Source: Gordius sp. MW1 (lineage: Eukaryota; Nematomorpha; Gordioida; Gordea; Gordiidae). From it: a stretch of 64,000 bases of DNA. A model generated the notes under the pieces. The model did not search any database. It was given only the letters and a program-made list of their open reading frames with translations, and was not told the origin of the DNA. Each line of letters begins with the position of its first letter. The first letter of the stretch is position 1. A program made the position numbers and the translations under genes. The stretch spans positions 4,526,001-4,590,000 of the forward strand of contig OZ038526.1 in the NCBI GenBank assembly GCA_964036665.1, given 5' to 3'. This document shows, piece after piece, positions 1 to 9,985 of the stretch.

Positions 1-777
1 GTCCTACTTTTTTCATCAAGTTCGATTTGTAAGAACGCGTCGTGTAAATTTCGAATCGAATATTCACTTGCTGAGATTCGAAAATCCGAATCAAATCTTC
101 AAAAAGGATTTTAAATTTTTTCTTAGTACTTGAATTTTTTATTAATATAACTTTAAAAAGAATTACATTAAATTATTTACTTTAAATTTATTTTAGACGC
201 GATGATAATAATTAGACTATTTTTATCTTCCCGCAAATCAGTATTTTTCCTTAATCATTGAATTTAAATTTTATATGCATACCCAGAATGTATTAAAAAT
301 TATTTTTAACATATAATATGGACCTTACCTTCTGAAAAATCTCCAATATTTTTGCTAACATTAGGTCAATCGTTATTTTGTTTATTATTATTTTTGTACT
401 TAACATAAATTAGACTCAACAAAAAATGGACTTATAAATTCAACCCACAAATTGTTTGCAAATTCTGGTTGAGTTTCTTACGATGAACACAAATGTATTT
501 TTAGTTATTTCCTATAAGTCAGCTTTTGAAATATTTGATGACAGGGTTAATACGTCAATAAGTTGCAAACTAATCGTTAGAATTTTAATTTAATAAATCT
601 GATATTTATAAATAAAGGGGAAAGATCCATTAAAAAACATTTTTTCCCCTAGTTTTATTAATTTTGATATATATTTACCTCAATCATTTACATTAAAAAT
701 AGCCACAGACTTAAGGTCGCCCTCCCTTCCGTTACACAATAGGAATTAAGTGTGTGTTGTTGTTGTTTATTTACTAC
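1..777. other. AT-rich non-coding DNA, no gene seen
   Basis: I see no supported gene here. The first ~130 bases carry degenerate ATTCGAA-type motifs like those at 1920-2060 and 35770-35920, so this edge is probably old transposon debris. The rest is low-complexity AT-rich sequence. Confidence 0.6.
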
Positions 778-1003
778 TAGTGTTGTAAAAACTGCTGTAT
801 TTTTTTTTGGGCGACCTTTGGTTTTGGTCGACTTAATATAAATAGACCAAACGTTCATAAATAAACCAAAGGTTTGACGAAAAAACCTTTGATCTTTTTA
901 TGTGAATAAAAAAAACAGACCAACAAATCTTTGGTTTGTTTATGCTTAGTCGACTAAAACTCAAAAGTCGACCAAACAAAACCCATCCGTTTTTACAACA
1001 CTA
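778..1003. mobile_element. hAT-like MITE, family A
   Basis: The termini are inverted: TAGTGTTGTAAAAAC at the left and the complement (GTTTTTACAACACTA) at the right. Inside are the family's shared motifs GGTCGAC and GTCGACCAAACAAAACC. It is flanked by near-identical 8-bp duplications (tttactac / tctactac, 7 of 8). An 8-bp duplication with a TA-G start is typical of hAT transposons. No coding capacity. Other copies are at 29365, 49737, 51353 and 52626. Confidence 0.85.
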
Positions 1004-1014
1004 TCTACTACTAC

Positions 1015-1160
1015 TAGAGACTTGCAAGGGCTGGTCCGCGGACGAGCCTGAAAGCCTACACCGGGCTTGGACGGGATTCCTTAAATTAATAACTTAACGG
1101 GGTCGGGCCGGGCCTAGATATACTTAAGGCCCATTAAATGTCCGTTACAAAATCAATTAG
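1015..1160. mobile_element. End fragment of a GC-motif hAT-like element
   Basis: Begins TAGAGACTTGCAAGGGC and continues with repeated CGGGC/GGGCCGGGC motifs in otherwise AT-rich DNA. That is the same terminal style as the complete elements at 5944-9684 and 21643-22292. I could not find the matching right end, so this is called a fragment. Confidence 0.45.
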
Positions 1161-1182
1161 ATTTTTCTTAGTTTATAAATTA

Positions 1183-1661
1183 TAAACAAAGGTTTGTTTT
1201 TATAGTGTTCCAATTTATAACTATTTGATGTTTTAAATTAACAAGGATTTAATGGATTCCTCTGCACTATAAATGTAAATCAAATTTTTAAATTAAATTG
1301 TTACCCATTAATTTGCAAGTTGTTGACGTTTTAAAACCGCCAAAATCGGTGTTTTTAGCAACTTTGGCAGCTAACATTTTAAAATCTTGACGCATAGGGA
1401 TATACTCGTGAGTCGCAATCACCGCGAAAAACTCTACCAAAACATGCAAACAGTTTGCCGGTCGATTTTTCTCGTCGAATTGTGTTTTTATCTATGTATA
1501 ATATATTTTAATATGCATTAACTTTAAATGCCGAGATCTTATTTAAATATATAGCATTATAGATTTATAATTAAACATAATAATCCGTTGCACGAGTACC
1601 GCAAACTAAATAATAAGTAAACTTTAATTATCGCCATCTAACCGAAATTTTTAACTAGATA
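1183..1661 (-). pseudogene. Copy of the myosin pseudogene 5' leader and first codons
   Basis: This stretch is closely similar to 26858-27320. In that copy it is the upstream leader plus the first codons (M-E-N-Y-K-N-K-P-L) of the myosin II pseudogene on the minus strand. Both copies start at the same point (TTTTTAACTAGATA on the plus strand side) with unrelated flanks. This copy stops abruptly after the first nine or so codons. It therefore looks like a 3'-truncated fragment, or a piece of a dispersed repeat that the myosin copy overlaps. No motor domain follows here. Confidence 0.6.
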
Positions 1662-1904
1662 CTATGTTAATTTTTATAGTGAAGAAGAAAATTAAGGTAA
1701 TGGTTTTGGACCATCTTACTCATGATAAATCATCCAATTATGCTACCTGGATCATTGTAACGCGTTTTTTATATAACAAACAAAAAACGGACGAAAAGCA
1801 ATTCTTCATTGTTTCAGATATATCGATATTTTATCCTTTTCGTCTTTAGTATTTTTATATTCAATCTTTGCAATATAAATAAATTTTTGAAATGTATTAA
1901 CAAA

Positions 1905-3760
1905 TTAAGGCGATATTTAGTAATTAAAAAAACGTGAAAAATTTTCGAATCGAATTTGAATCTTAAAATTTTTTTAGAATCAAATTTGAATCTTTATTTT
2001 AATATTTGACGAATCTCGAAATTCGAACAATACCAAAAATATTCGATTCGATTGAAATCCAGAGGCGTAAAATCTATAACTGAAAAAAATTTACCTCCGG
2101 CAATCTTTAAGCAACGTCGCTGAACGTAGGTAATATAACATGATCTTTAGCCAAATATTGATTAACTGTTAATCGTAAATCGCCACAAATTCTGACTTGC
2201 CCTGCTACTTTACATTGGCAGTTGGTGTAGCCCATTTAATTGGCGTTAAAGATGTATTAATTTTTTCAATGACGTCTTCGTTCAGTTATTATTGAAGTTC
2301 ATCCTCGACTGCTTGTCGTAGTGGAAACGGTACCCTTCTCGCTACAAACATTTTGGGAATCGCATTATCATTGACTTCGAGTGTCACTTTGAATCCTTGA
2401 CTTTTCCTAATTTGTCGGAAAAAATGTGAATTTTTTAATAACATTATGTGCATTTGAAGGTGTCTCAATGATAGAATTTAAGCAAACCAATTTTGGTAAC
2501 GTTAAATTAAATTCTGAAATAAATGGCATGCCAAAAATCGCTGAACTTTACCTTTGATGACGCGAACATCTAAGTATTGCGTTATACCATCAACTTCCAC
2601 CTTTACATTACTATTACCAGTTGTAATAACCGTTTTACCATAGCCGTAAATCTTTGAAGCCTGGTATAATTTAGGTTTACCGATTCGCGTCCACATTATT
2701 TCATCTATTACGCTACATGCATCCCCGGTACCGAAGATCATTTCGTAGGGCACATCGTTAATGCGTACGTTGATGTGGGCTTTGGTGTAATGCTCGTAGT
2801 CGGGGTTGAAGGCTGATATCGTTTTGGTTACCGTTCTACAATTTCTGCTATATGGTTCGGTTTTCCACACAGATTACATTTCATGGGTGGCTTTTTCATA
2901 AATGTGCTAAGTTTAGGAAAATTTATATTTTTATTAGAGATATTAAAAGATTTTTCTTTAATCTTGTTTACTTCCGTCGCACCCGATGTTTCGTGCTCCA
3001 CCGAATCTAATGCCAAAGCTAAATTAACTGTTTCTTCGAAGCTTATGTTACCCCTTGGATATTTTGCTCTTAACTCAATGTTAAGTCTTGGTAAATTACA
3101 CCATAGGACAAAAATTTAAGACCTCGTTAACATTACTCTGGAATTGACAATTCTTTAAAAGGAATTTTAAACAAATACTAAAGTCAATAATACTTTCATT
3201 TTCTCCTGTTGCTTTTAAAAAATTCTCTATGGTGATATATCGAAAATTTATCGGCAAAAATTTTCCTAAGTGCTACTAATATATCTTCATAGTTTATATT
3301 TTCTAATAATTTAGAATATATATAATCTCTTACTTGAGGTTCTTAAAACCTATATATGTAATCAAAAGAATTTTCCGATTATCTCTCGATATGTCTCTTA
3401 ACTTAAATATGAGTTCCACAAACAAATAATCATCTATTGAATTACTTGGATCATGAAGAATAGAATCCTTCAAATCCTTAGTGTGATCCAAAGAAAAATT
3501 CAACTCGGATTGAACGTGTTCCGTAATAACAAAACGATAGGGAAATTAAGTTAATTAAACGAGGTAGGGGAGTTTCAAGGTCCAGGGATTCTTTTTTTCC
3601 TGGTCGCCAGTATAGTATCTTCACAAGTGGATTATTCGCAAGGGGTAACATCGATATAATACTCATCATATAAAGATAATAGTTTATTAGTTAAGCCTCG
3701 AATCGAAAACACATTTCTAGAACATAACAAAACAATTACAACGAACAATCAAGGTTGAAG
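1905..3760 (-). mobile_element. Gypsy LTR retrotransposon fragment (LTR/PBS, gag, protease, start of RT), broken
   Basis: Read on the minus strand, from high to low coordinates. LTR-like DNA at about 3612-3755 ends next to a primer-binding-like TGGCGACCAGG (3599-3609). A decayed gag follows, with a CCHC-type knuckle (C-N-L-C-G-K-P-N-H, about 2870-2900), then a retropepsin-like domain (2502-2870) whose catalytic D-S/T-G is replaced by F-G-T-G-D. The N-terminal part of reverse transcriptase is at about 2100-2440. Stops and frameshifts separate the parts, and RNase H and integrase are absent. The low-coordinate end passes into ATTCGAA-rich DNA at the same point as the second copy (35745-36420), so the truncated form itself seems to have been duplicated. 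Inactive. Confidence 0.8.
3599..3609 (-). other. Primer-binding-like site of the minus-strand Gypsy fragment
   Basis: On the minus strand TGGCGACCAGG follows the LTR-like end ACTATAC, the position and TGG start expected for a tRNA primer-binding site. The exact tRNA is not determined. Confidence 0.45.
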
Positions 3761-3925
3761 AAGTCTTTATTAAATGGTATACAAAAAATTACATTCACGA
3801 CTAAAAAAATATAAAAACGAACAATTACAATAATACATTAGACTCAATTTAAATGATAATTTTACAAAGCGTTTTGCACATTTAATTCATGTATGCTTCA
3901 TTTTTTTACATACTTTTAAATCGGA

Positions 3926-4952
3926 TTTCTTTAGAAATTGTGCGTGCTAACTAAACAGTAGAAAATGATGTGAAGATTTAACTAAAAATTAATATTCCTT
4001 ATGGTATAGTAATTCATTTTTTAAAGTTTGCTTTTTAATGATCATCAAATCGCTAATATTATTAACGCAAATACAGCTAGCACCGCCAAAGCCGGGCATG
4101 GATGGGCTTTTTGTTAGAAATTGCGGGCCGAGCTTGGACGAGCGTTATGGTAATAAAACGGGCTCGGACGGGCGTAGCTATTAGTAGGGGCAAAACCTTT
4201 TTATTTTAATATATATAAATTGTGTTTTTGTATGATATTTATCAAATTTTATTATTATTTAACTTTACGTCATAATTAAATCCATATTAATTTTTTGTTT
4301 ATTATTTGTTTATAAAATTTGTGATTTTTGAATAAGTGGATTTTCAAAGTTTTTATTTTTTAAAAAGGGGTCGTTAAAAATTAACAAAAATAGGTATATT
4401 TAGTTATATAAAGTTAACCTTGCATCTAGTTTCAATTATCATAAATGGTTTTATGTAGCTTCAAGTCTACTAGTGAAGATTTAACGGAGCGTTACTTGCT
4501 GGAAACAAAAGCCTATTTGAGCCTGATTTTTTTAACATGATTAATATTGAACATCTTCAACATATAAATAAATGATTGTTTCAGTATTGACAAAAAAGGT
4601 TTAAAAAGCCGCGGAATATATAAGATTTTTTTGTGAAGGTGTAGGCTGGATCTGTGCTGTGCAAACAATAAGTGAACGAATTCGGGCTTATAATTTTATT
4701 TTAACGGTCCTTGGAATTTTTATTACTGGTGGGCAATTCAAACAATGGCCCTAATTAGCGCAAACAGAAAAATTGGAAGGAGCTCTTTGCAATTTGCGTC
4801 TCTGAAGATATTATTAATGCATTTTTCACCAAAAATCCATCGAAGATATTGAAATTATTTAATTTTAATTAGTTCTTGTTTAATCAAAATTCATTGACAC
4901 AAAATTTACCCCCCCCCCCCCCCCCCCCCCTAATCAGTTAATCCTGCCTCGC
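3926..4952. repeat. Dispersed repeat, copy 1 (partner at 42251-43166)
   Basis: About 1 kb aligned by eye along its whole length with 42251-43166, starting at GGATTTCTTTAGAAATTG and ending in a C-run followed by TAATC..GCCTC. It contains a GC-rich patch (4080-4190, CCGGGC/GGGCTCGG). The right end resembles the inverted form of a TGGCGGAGGCA hAT terminus, best kept in copy 2. A preceding ~80-bp segment (3840-3925) also matches 38820-38910. No open reading frame of interest. Probably a non-autonomous DNA transposon. Confidence 0.6.
4911..4930. repeat. Poly-C tract
   Basis: About 20 consecutive C near the end of the dispersed repeat. The same position in the partner copy has a shorter C-run (43129-43139), so the tract varies between copies. 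Confidence 0.9.
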
Positions 4953-5366
4953 GTTTGGGAGTGATATTTACAAAAACTTTTTATTTGTCTATTATAAAGA
5001 TAATACTTGTACTTGATATTTTTTCGTTAAAATTAATATATATGACATATGTGTTACATAAAACATGTAAATGTACTAAAATACAAAGAAATTAAGTAAC
5101 AACCTTTGGCCCCCAAAGCCTTCCAAATTATTTTAAAATAGGGACACAAAACTCTTTACTATTAGGGATAATGGCGAATAGTTTTTTCTAAGATAGAGAA
5201 TCGGCATAACTATCTGTAAATATAATTCATTAACCATAGCCGAATGTTTTCCGAGTATTTACAATTCTTAACTTTTTAATTTATTTATCCCACCTTCCCA
5301 AAACATGTATTTTTTTTATCAAAATAATGAATGATTAGTATTTGTAACTTAATATTGAAATCCTGT
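4953..5366. other. AT-rich DNA, nothing recognised
   Basis: No gene, RNA or clear repeat that I can support. Confidence 0.5.
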
Positions 5367-5450
5367 TTAATTGCTATGCAATTTATTGGCTCGCTTTTGG
5401 TTGTCCGTCCTGTCTTGTTCGTCCGTCCGTCCTGTCCAACTTGTATAATG
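5367..5450 (+). mobile_element. 5' end fragment of the Helentron-like family
   Basis: Starts with the family terminus TTAATTGCTATGCAATTTA and continues with GGCTCGCTTTTGGTTGTCCGT and degenerate GTCC repeats, then diverges. No matching 3' end is in phase with it, so it is a truncated or decayed copy. Confidence 0.6.
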
Positions 5451-6584
5451 GCTGTGGACTTATTCTTCTATAAAAGACTTTTATTTTCGCAAATAGATTA
5501 TCTAATGCGCGTTGATTGGCTGTTATTTTTTCGACCTCGCCCGAGCCCAAATTCTGTTACTGTTTTTGTGCCCGACTGATTATCTTGCATAAATATCTTT
5601 TGGCAACTTGTCTAGGTTGTTGCCACACATCGGATAATTGCAAAACTGGCCAAATAATTCCCTGCAAATTCAAAAATGAAGGAAATTATAGAGCATTATT
5701 TTAATTGCTTTGGATAGAGAGCTAGTATATCTGTAAAAGCAACGGTGGAAAGAGTGAAATATTTTTCGGAAGGTGAAATATAATTCGCTTTATATTTGAA
5801 TTGTATAGTTAGAATTGTCAAGCTTTTAAATCTTTTCCATAGCATGTGTTGTTGTTATAGTAAGAGATTGGTGATATTTTTCAAATATTATTTATTTATT
5901 TGTCAGAGGCTTAAATATTGAAAATATAGGGGTTAGTTTAAGGTAGAGAACTGCACGGGTAACCCGAAACCCGCCCCGGACCCGACATCTGGTCGAGTTC
6001 GGTTGAAAATTTTAAAATGTCTACGGGTTCGGGTTAAAAATTTTAAATGCTTTCGGGTCGGGTTAGATTTAAATGTCGGGTCAAAGGTTATGAATCTTAC
6101 ACTGCAAAATGCACGGGTCATATCTTTTAAATTGCTATGTAGTATAATATTTTTAATTAATATCTAAACCTATAATTGAAGTACAGTCTCCTTTAATTAA
6201 ATTCTTTTTGTTTATTTAAATCTTATTGTTTTAATTTGGACGGAATTAAAATATGCCTCGTGAAAGGTAAAATATATATCAACAAAACTAATATTAATTG
6301 CTATGCAATTTATGGGCTCGTTTTTTGGTGTCCGTCCGTCGTCCGTCGTCCGTCGTCCGTTACCCTCCCTATCTATTTGCATTGGGTATATTAGGTTATC
6401 GCTTTTTTAAATTAATGCATGAGAAAGAGTTGCCCCACCCCTCATCTCTATCTCCCTCGCTGTGTTATTTTTTAAATTAATGCATAAGAGGTGCCCCACC
6501 CCTCATCTCTATCTCCCTCGGTGTGTTATAATATAAGATTTGTTAAATTATCTATTATATAATAAACATAAATAAAAGTTGTTT

Positions 6585-7050
6585 ACTTTTAATTGCTATG
6601 CAATTTAACTAGTTATATAATAAAAATAAATAAAAGTTGTTTACTTTTAATTGCTATGCAATTTAACTAGTTTTTGTTATAATGCTATGCAATTTAACTA
6701 GTTATAAATAAACATAAATAAAAGTTGTTTACTTTTTAATTGCTATGCAATTTAACTAGTTTTGGGGTTGGAATCCCGGAGTTTTTTTTGACTCTTATGA
6801 TTGTTCTTGTTACTATCATTGATAATAAGAATTTTTGGCCGTCCGCTGGCTGCTGACCAATGAAAAAAATGACCATTGGCCAAAATGTGAATCGAAATTA
6901 TTTTTTTCGTTTTTTTGACTATTATGATTGTTCCTGTTTCTACCATTGCTATTATGACTTTTTGGCCGTCCGCTGGCTGCTGACCAATGTTATATAATAA
7001 ACATAAATAAAAGTTGTTTACTTTTAATTGCTATGCAATTTAACTAGTTT
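6585..7050 (+). repeat. Tandem copies of the element's 5' motif
   Basis: Five occurrences of TTGCTATGCAATTTAACTAG (about 6593, 6651, 6683, 6741 and 7028). Most are joined by an AT-rich linker ending in AAAAGTTGTTTACTTTT. The transposon terminus itself has become a short satellite inside the element. Confidence 0.8.
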
Positions 7051-7885
7051 TTGGGTTAGAATCCCGGAGTTTTTTTTGACTTTTATGATTGTTCTTGTTA
7101 CTATCATTGATAATAAGACTTTTTGGCCGTCCGTTGGCTGCTGACCAATGAAAAAAATGACCATTGGCCAAAATGTGAATCCGAGTTTATTTTTTCGTTT
7201 TTTTTACTATTATGATTGTTCCTGTTACTACCATTGCTATTATGACTTTTTGGCCGTCCGCTGGCTCCTGACCGATGGAAAAAAATGACCATTGGCCAAA
7301 ATGTGAATCGAAATTATTTTTTTCGTTTTTTTTGACTATTATGATTGTTCCTGTTCCTACCATTGCTATTATGACTTTTTGGCCGTCCGCTGGCTGCTGA
7401 CCAATGGAATAAAATGACCATTGGCCAAAATGTGATTCGAAAACTTTTTTTTCGTTTGTTTTTTGACTATTATGAATTTATATCCACTTTTATTGTGTCC
7501 TGGCTGCTAACCAATGGAAAAAAATGACCATTGGCCAAAATGTGATTCGAAAATTTTTTTTTCGTTTTTTTTACTCTTGTGAATTTATATCCACTTTTAC
7601 CGTGTGCTGGCTGCTGACCAATGGAAAAAAATGACCATTGGCCAAAATGTGAATCCGAGTTTATTTTTTCGTTTTTTTTGACTATTATGATTGTTCCTGT
7701 TACTACCATTGCTATTATGACTTTTTGGCCGTCCGCTGGCTCCTGACCGATGGAAAAAATGACCATTGGCCAAAATGTGATTCGAAAATTTTTTTTTTCG
7801 TTTTTTTTTGACTCATGAATTTATATCCACTTTTACCGTGTCCTGGCTGCTTACCAATGAAAAAAAATGACCATTGGCCAAATTT
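6780..7885 (+). repeat. 106-130-bp minisatellite with a conserved hairpin
   Basis: About eight units, each with GGCCGTCCGCTGGCTGCTG, GACCAATGGAAAAAAATGAC, CATTGGCCAAAATGTGA and a T-rich stretch ending TTCGTTTTTT. Spacing between CATTGGCCAAAATGTGA motifs is about 106-130 bp over most of the array. Within each unit CCAATGG and CCATTGG are inverted and about 13 bases apart, so every unit can fold. Apparent open frames across it are repeat artefacts. Confidence 0.85.
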
Positions 7886-8616
7886 TATATATAACCTAAA
7901 AAATTATTATAGATGGTCTAACAGACAGCCAACTATGTAATATATATTTTTAACCTTATAAATGCATATATATTTTTTTATTGGGTTAATATATTTCATT
8001 TAATTAGATTGTGATTTCATAGAAAACCTAAAAAGTAATATTTAAAAAAATAATATAGGTATTATATTCTAATTTACGATAAAATATATCGATAGAAACT
8101 AACACAAAATTCGAAACCTCCTTCAAAGGTATAAGCATAGCCCGTTATTTCTAATTAAATTGAATCTACTATTAAACTCAAACACGAATTGTACTTTATT
8201 AGATCGCGCGCGTAAGTTTATATAATTAGTAAAATTTTTCTACGTGTCATAGATATTACACCGCACGTGTGGCAGGGAAATGTCCGATATTTTTAAAATG
8301 AAAAGGTATTTTAGGAATCTGAAAAGGTTATTTTACCCCCGGCCGCCCTGGGCACCTACGGGTAAAGTTTCGAGCGAATCGGGCTGGTAGTTTAAGAATT
8401 TAGCCCTTTTTTAAAACTAAAAAAAAACTTTTTTTTTAATTTTTTTTTTACATTTAAATTAATATTTTGTTTTTGTTAATACCATTGATAATATGACTTT
8501 TTGACCGTCCGCTGGCTACTGACCGATGAAATATGTTGATTTTCTAAACATAAAACACAACTTTATTAATTCATCATCTATATAAATAACATAATAACTT
8601 CTACTATTTTAACGCC

Positions 8617-8692
8617 AGCATGGTATAGTGGTTATAATAGCGCCGGCTTGTGAACTGGAGGTGTGGGGTTCAAGTCAGGGAGGGGACAAAAT
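8617..8692 (+). ncRNA. tRNA-like pol III promoter sequence inside the Helentron-like element
   Basis: The order resembles a tRNA: an A-box-like GGTATAGTGGTTATA, a possible anticodon arm CCGG-CTTGTGAA-CTGG (GTG in the loop), and a B-box GGTTCAAGTCA. A run of T follows within 20 bases, as a pol III terminator. Acceptor and T stems do not pair well, so it is not a functional tRNA. It resembles the head of a tRNA-derived SINE. The same place in other family copies keeps only the B-box (GATTCGAATCCCGGAGAGG). Confidence 0.5.
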
Positions 8693-9169
8693 TTTTTTTT
8701 TAATTTTTTTAAATTAAATTAATATTTGTTCATGTTAATACCAATGATAATATGAATTTTTGACCGTCCACTGGCTACTGACCAATAAAAAAATGACCAT
8801 TGGCCAAATAAATCGAAATTTTATTTCGTTTTTGAATTGGTTAACATTGATAATTACCCTATGTCCTCCCCTACAAGGGCCTATAACTAATTAACTAATT
8901 ATTTTGCATCTAATACCCCCTATAGGCATTCTCGCCCCTTCCCACCTTTCTCGCCCATAAATTGCATAGCAAATATGCTACGTTTATACGGAGTATAGAA
9001 GAGTTCCCCCTTCCCCTCTTCCCTTCCCCTACTCCCCTTCCCTTCTCCCCCTTCCCACGAGGGCCGAAGGCCCGAGTTTTTTTAAATTATATTTAAATAG
9101 TGTGAAGTGGTGGTTTATTATTTATTAAAACTACCTAAATATATATTCATAAACCAAAATAAAAGTAAG

Positions 9170-9339
9170 CATGGGCGTAGCCGGGGGGGGGGGGGGGTAG
9201 GGAGGGGCGACTGCTTCCCTCTAAATTCAAAAATTTGTTGAAATTTATTAAAATTATGGCAAATTCTCCAAAAAGTCCATTTTGCCCCTCCCTAAATAAT
9301 TTTTGCCCCATTCTAATTCCAATGCTCGCTAGGCCCATA
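9170..9339. mobile_element. hAT-like MITE, family B, with G-run
   Basis: Left end CATGGGCGTAGCCGGGG leading into a ~15-G run; right end is the decayed inverse (CTAGGCCCATA). Flanks are AAAGTAAG and AAATTAAG (7 of 8), an 8-bp duplication. Other copies: 11024, 52206, 58270. No coding capacity. Confidence 0.75.
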
Positions 9340-9860
9340 AAATTAAGTTTATAAATGGATCATTTGCAAAACTAAATATTTCAAATTGCGACCCTATATT
9401 GTGATACTATTAATTTAATATATAAGCATCACTATAAAACACCATAAATTGCATAGCAATTAAATAATTTAAATAAATATAATAATCTAAAACTGTGGTA
9501 TAAATTAGTTTCGTAAATCGCACTTTAATTTGTCGATTAAATTTTACACATCGCAATTTTTTTTACTCTCGCATCGAATACAAATTCGAAACGCGTTTGG
9601 GAAAGATTCGGTTAAAATAATTTAAACGCTTTCGGGTCAAGCCGGGTAGGGTTCGGGTTGAAACGGTGACTTTGCAGTTCTCTAGTTTAAGGAAAAGTTA
9701 AAACTAAAATGGCAAAACAATAAGGAAAAACTTTTAAGGCCATGTGAACAATGTAGCGAAAAATTAAAAAAAAAACATGGTTTGGTTGTGAATTTCATCA
9801 TATTGCGTTTATTCATTAAAAATTACATTACATTCTCGCACTCTTTCTATCCCTCTCTCC

Positions 9861-9985
9861 TAGAGCCCTGCAAAGTCACTTTTTTTAACCCTAACCCGAC
9901 CCGATAGCGTTTTAAACTTTCCGAATGCGTTTCTAACCCGAACGCGACCCCACCCGTAAGTAAAAAAAAGTTGTGAGTGTAAAAT
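9861..9985. mobile_element. Terminal fragment of a CCCGACCC-motif hAT-like element
   Basis: Starts TAGAGCCCTGCAAAGTCA and continues with AACCCGACCCG motifs, matching the ends of 5944-9684 and 21643-22292. A second block of ACCCGACCC motifs at 10683-10770 is in the same orientation rather than inverted, so the two do not form one intact element. Confidence 0.5.

Larger units (their letters stand above)
6294..9078 (+). mobile_element. Helentron-like non-autonomous element (HINE/DINE-1 type), long copy
   Basis: Begins TTAATTGCTATGCAATTTA and ends with a GC hairpin (GGGCC-GAA-GGCCC) followed by GAGTT. A subterminal inverted copy of the 5' end (AAATTGCATAGCAA, 8955-8975) precedes a pyrimidine-rich CCCTTCCC stretch and the hairpin. 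That layout (5' and 3' subterminal inverted repeats, internal tandem repeats, 3' hairpin, insertion at T-T, no long terminal inverted repeat) is known for Helentron-associated elements. This copy is unusually long because of repeated 5' motifs and a minisatellite. Family assignment is inference; no Rep/helicase is present. Confidence 0.6.
5944..9684. mobile_element. hAT-like DNA element, 3.74 kb, with perfect 8-bp target duplication
   Basis: The ends are inverted: TAGAGAACTGCA on the left and TGCAGTTCTCTA on the right. Subterminal CCCGAACCC/CGGGTTCGG motifs lie at both ends. It is flanked by identical GTTTAAGG (5936-5943 and 9685-9692), an 8-bp duplication typical of hAT. No transposase can be read, so it is non-autonomous or gutted. 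Most of its length is a later Helentron-like insertion (6294-9078) plus a family B MITE (9170-9339). The original element was therefore only about 0.8 kb. Confidence 0.85.

Noticed and set aside
5331..5704. Overlapping plus-strand frames of 82 and 62 codons
   Set aside because: They cover a Helentron-like terminus and simple GTCC repeats; no protein family.
7470..7766. 98-codon frame and several ~60-codon frames between 6752 and 7766
   Set aside because: They are repeated readings of the minisatellite unit, not a protein family.
8617..8692. A functional tRNA-His gene
   Set aside because: GTG sits in the anticodon loop, but the acceptor and T stems do not pair and it lies in a transposable element. 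Annotated only as tRNA-like.
6294..9078. CRISPR array (regularly spaced repeats)
   Set aside because: The units are contiguous 106-130-bp tandem copies without unique spacers, in eukaryotic transposon DNA.
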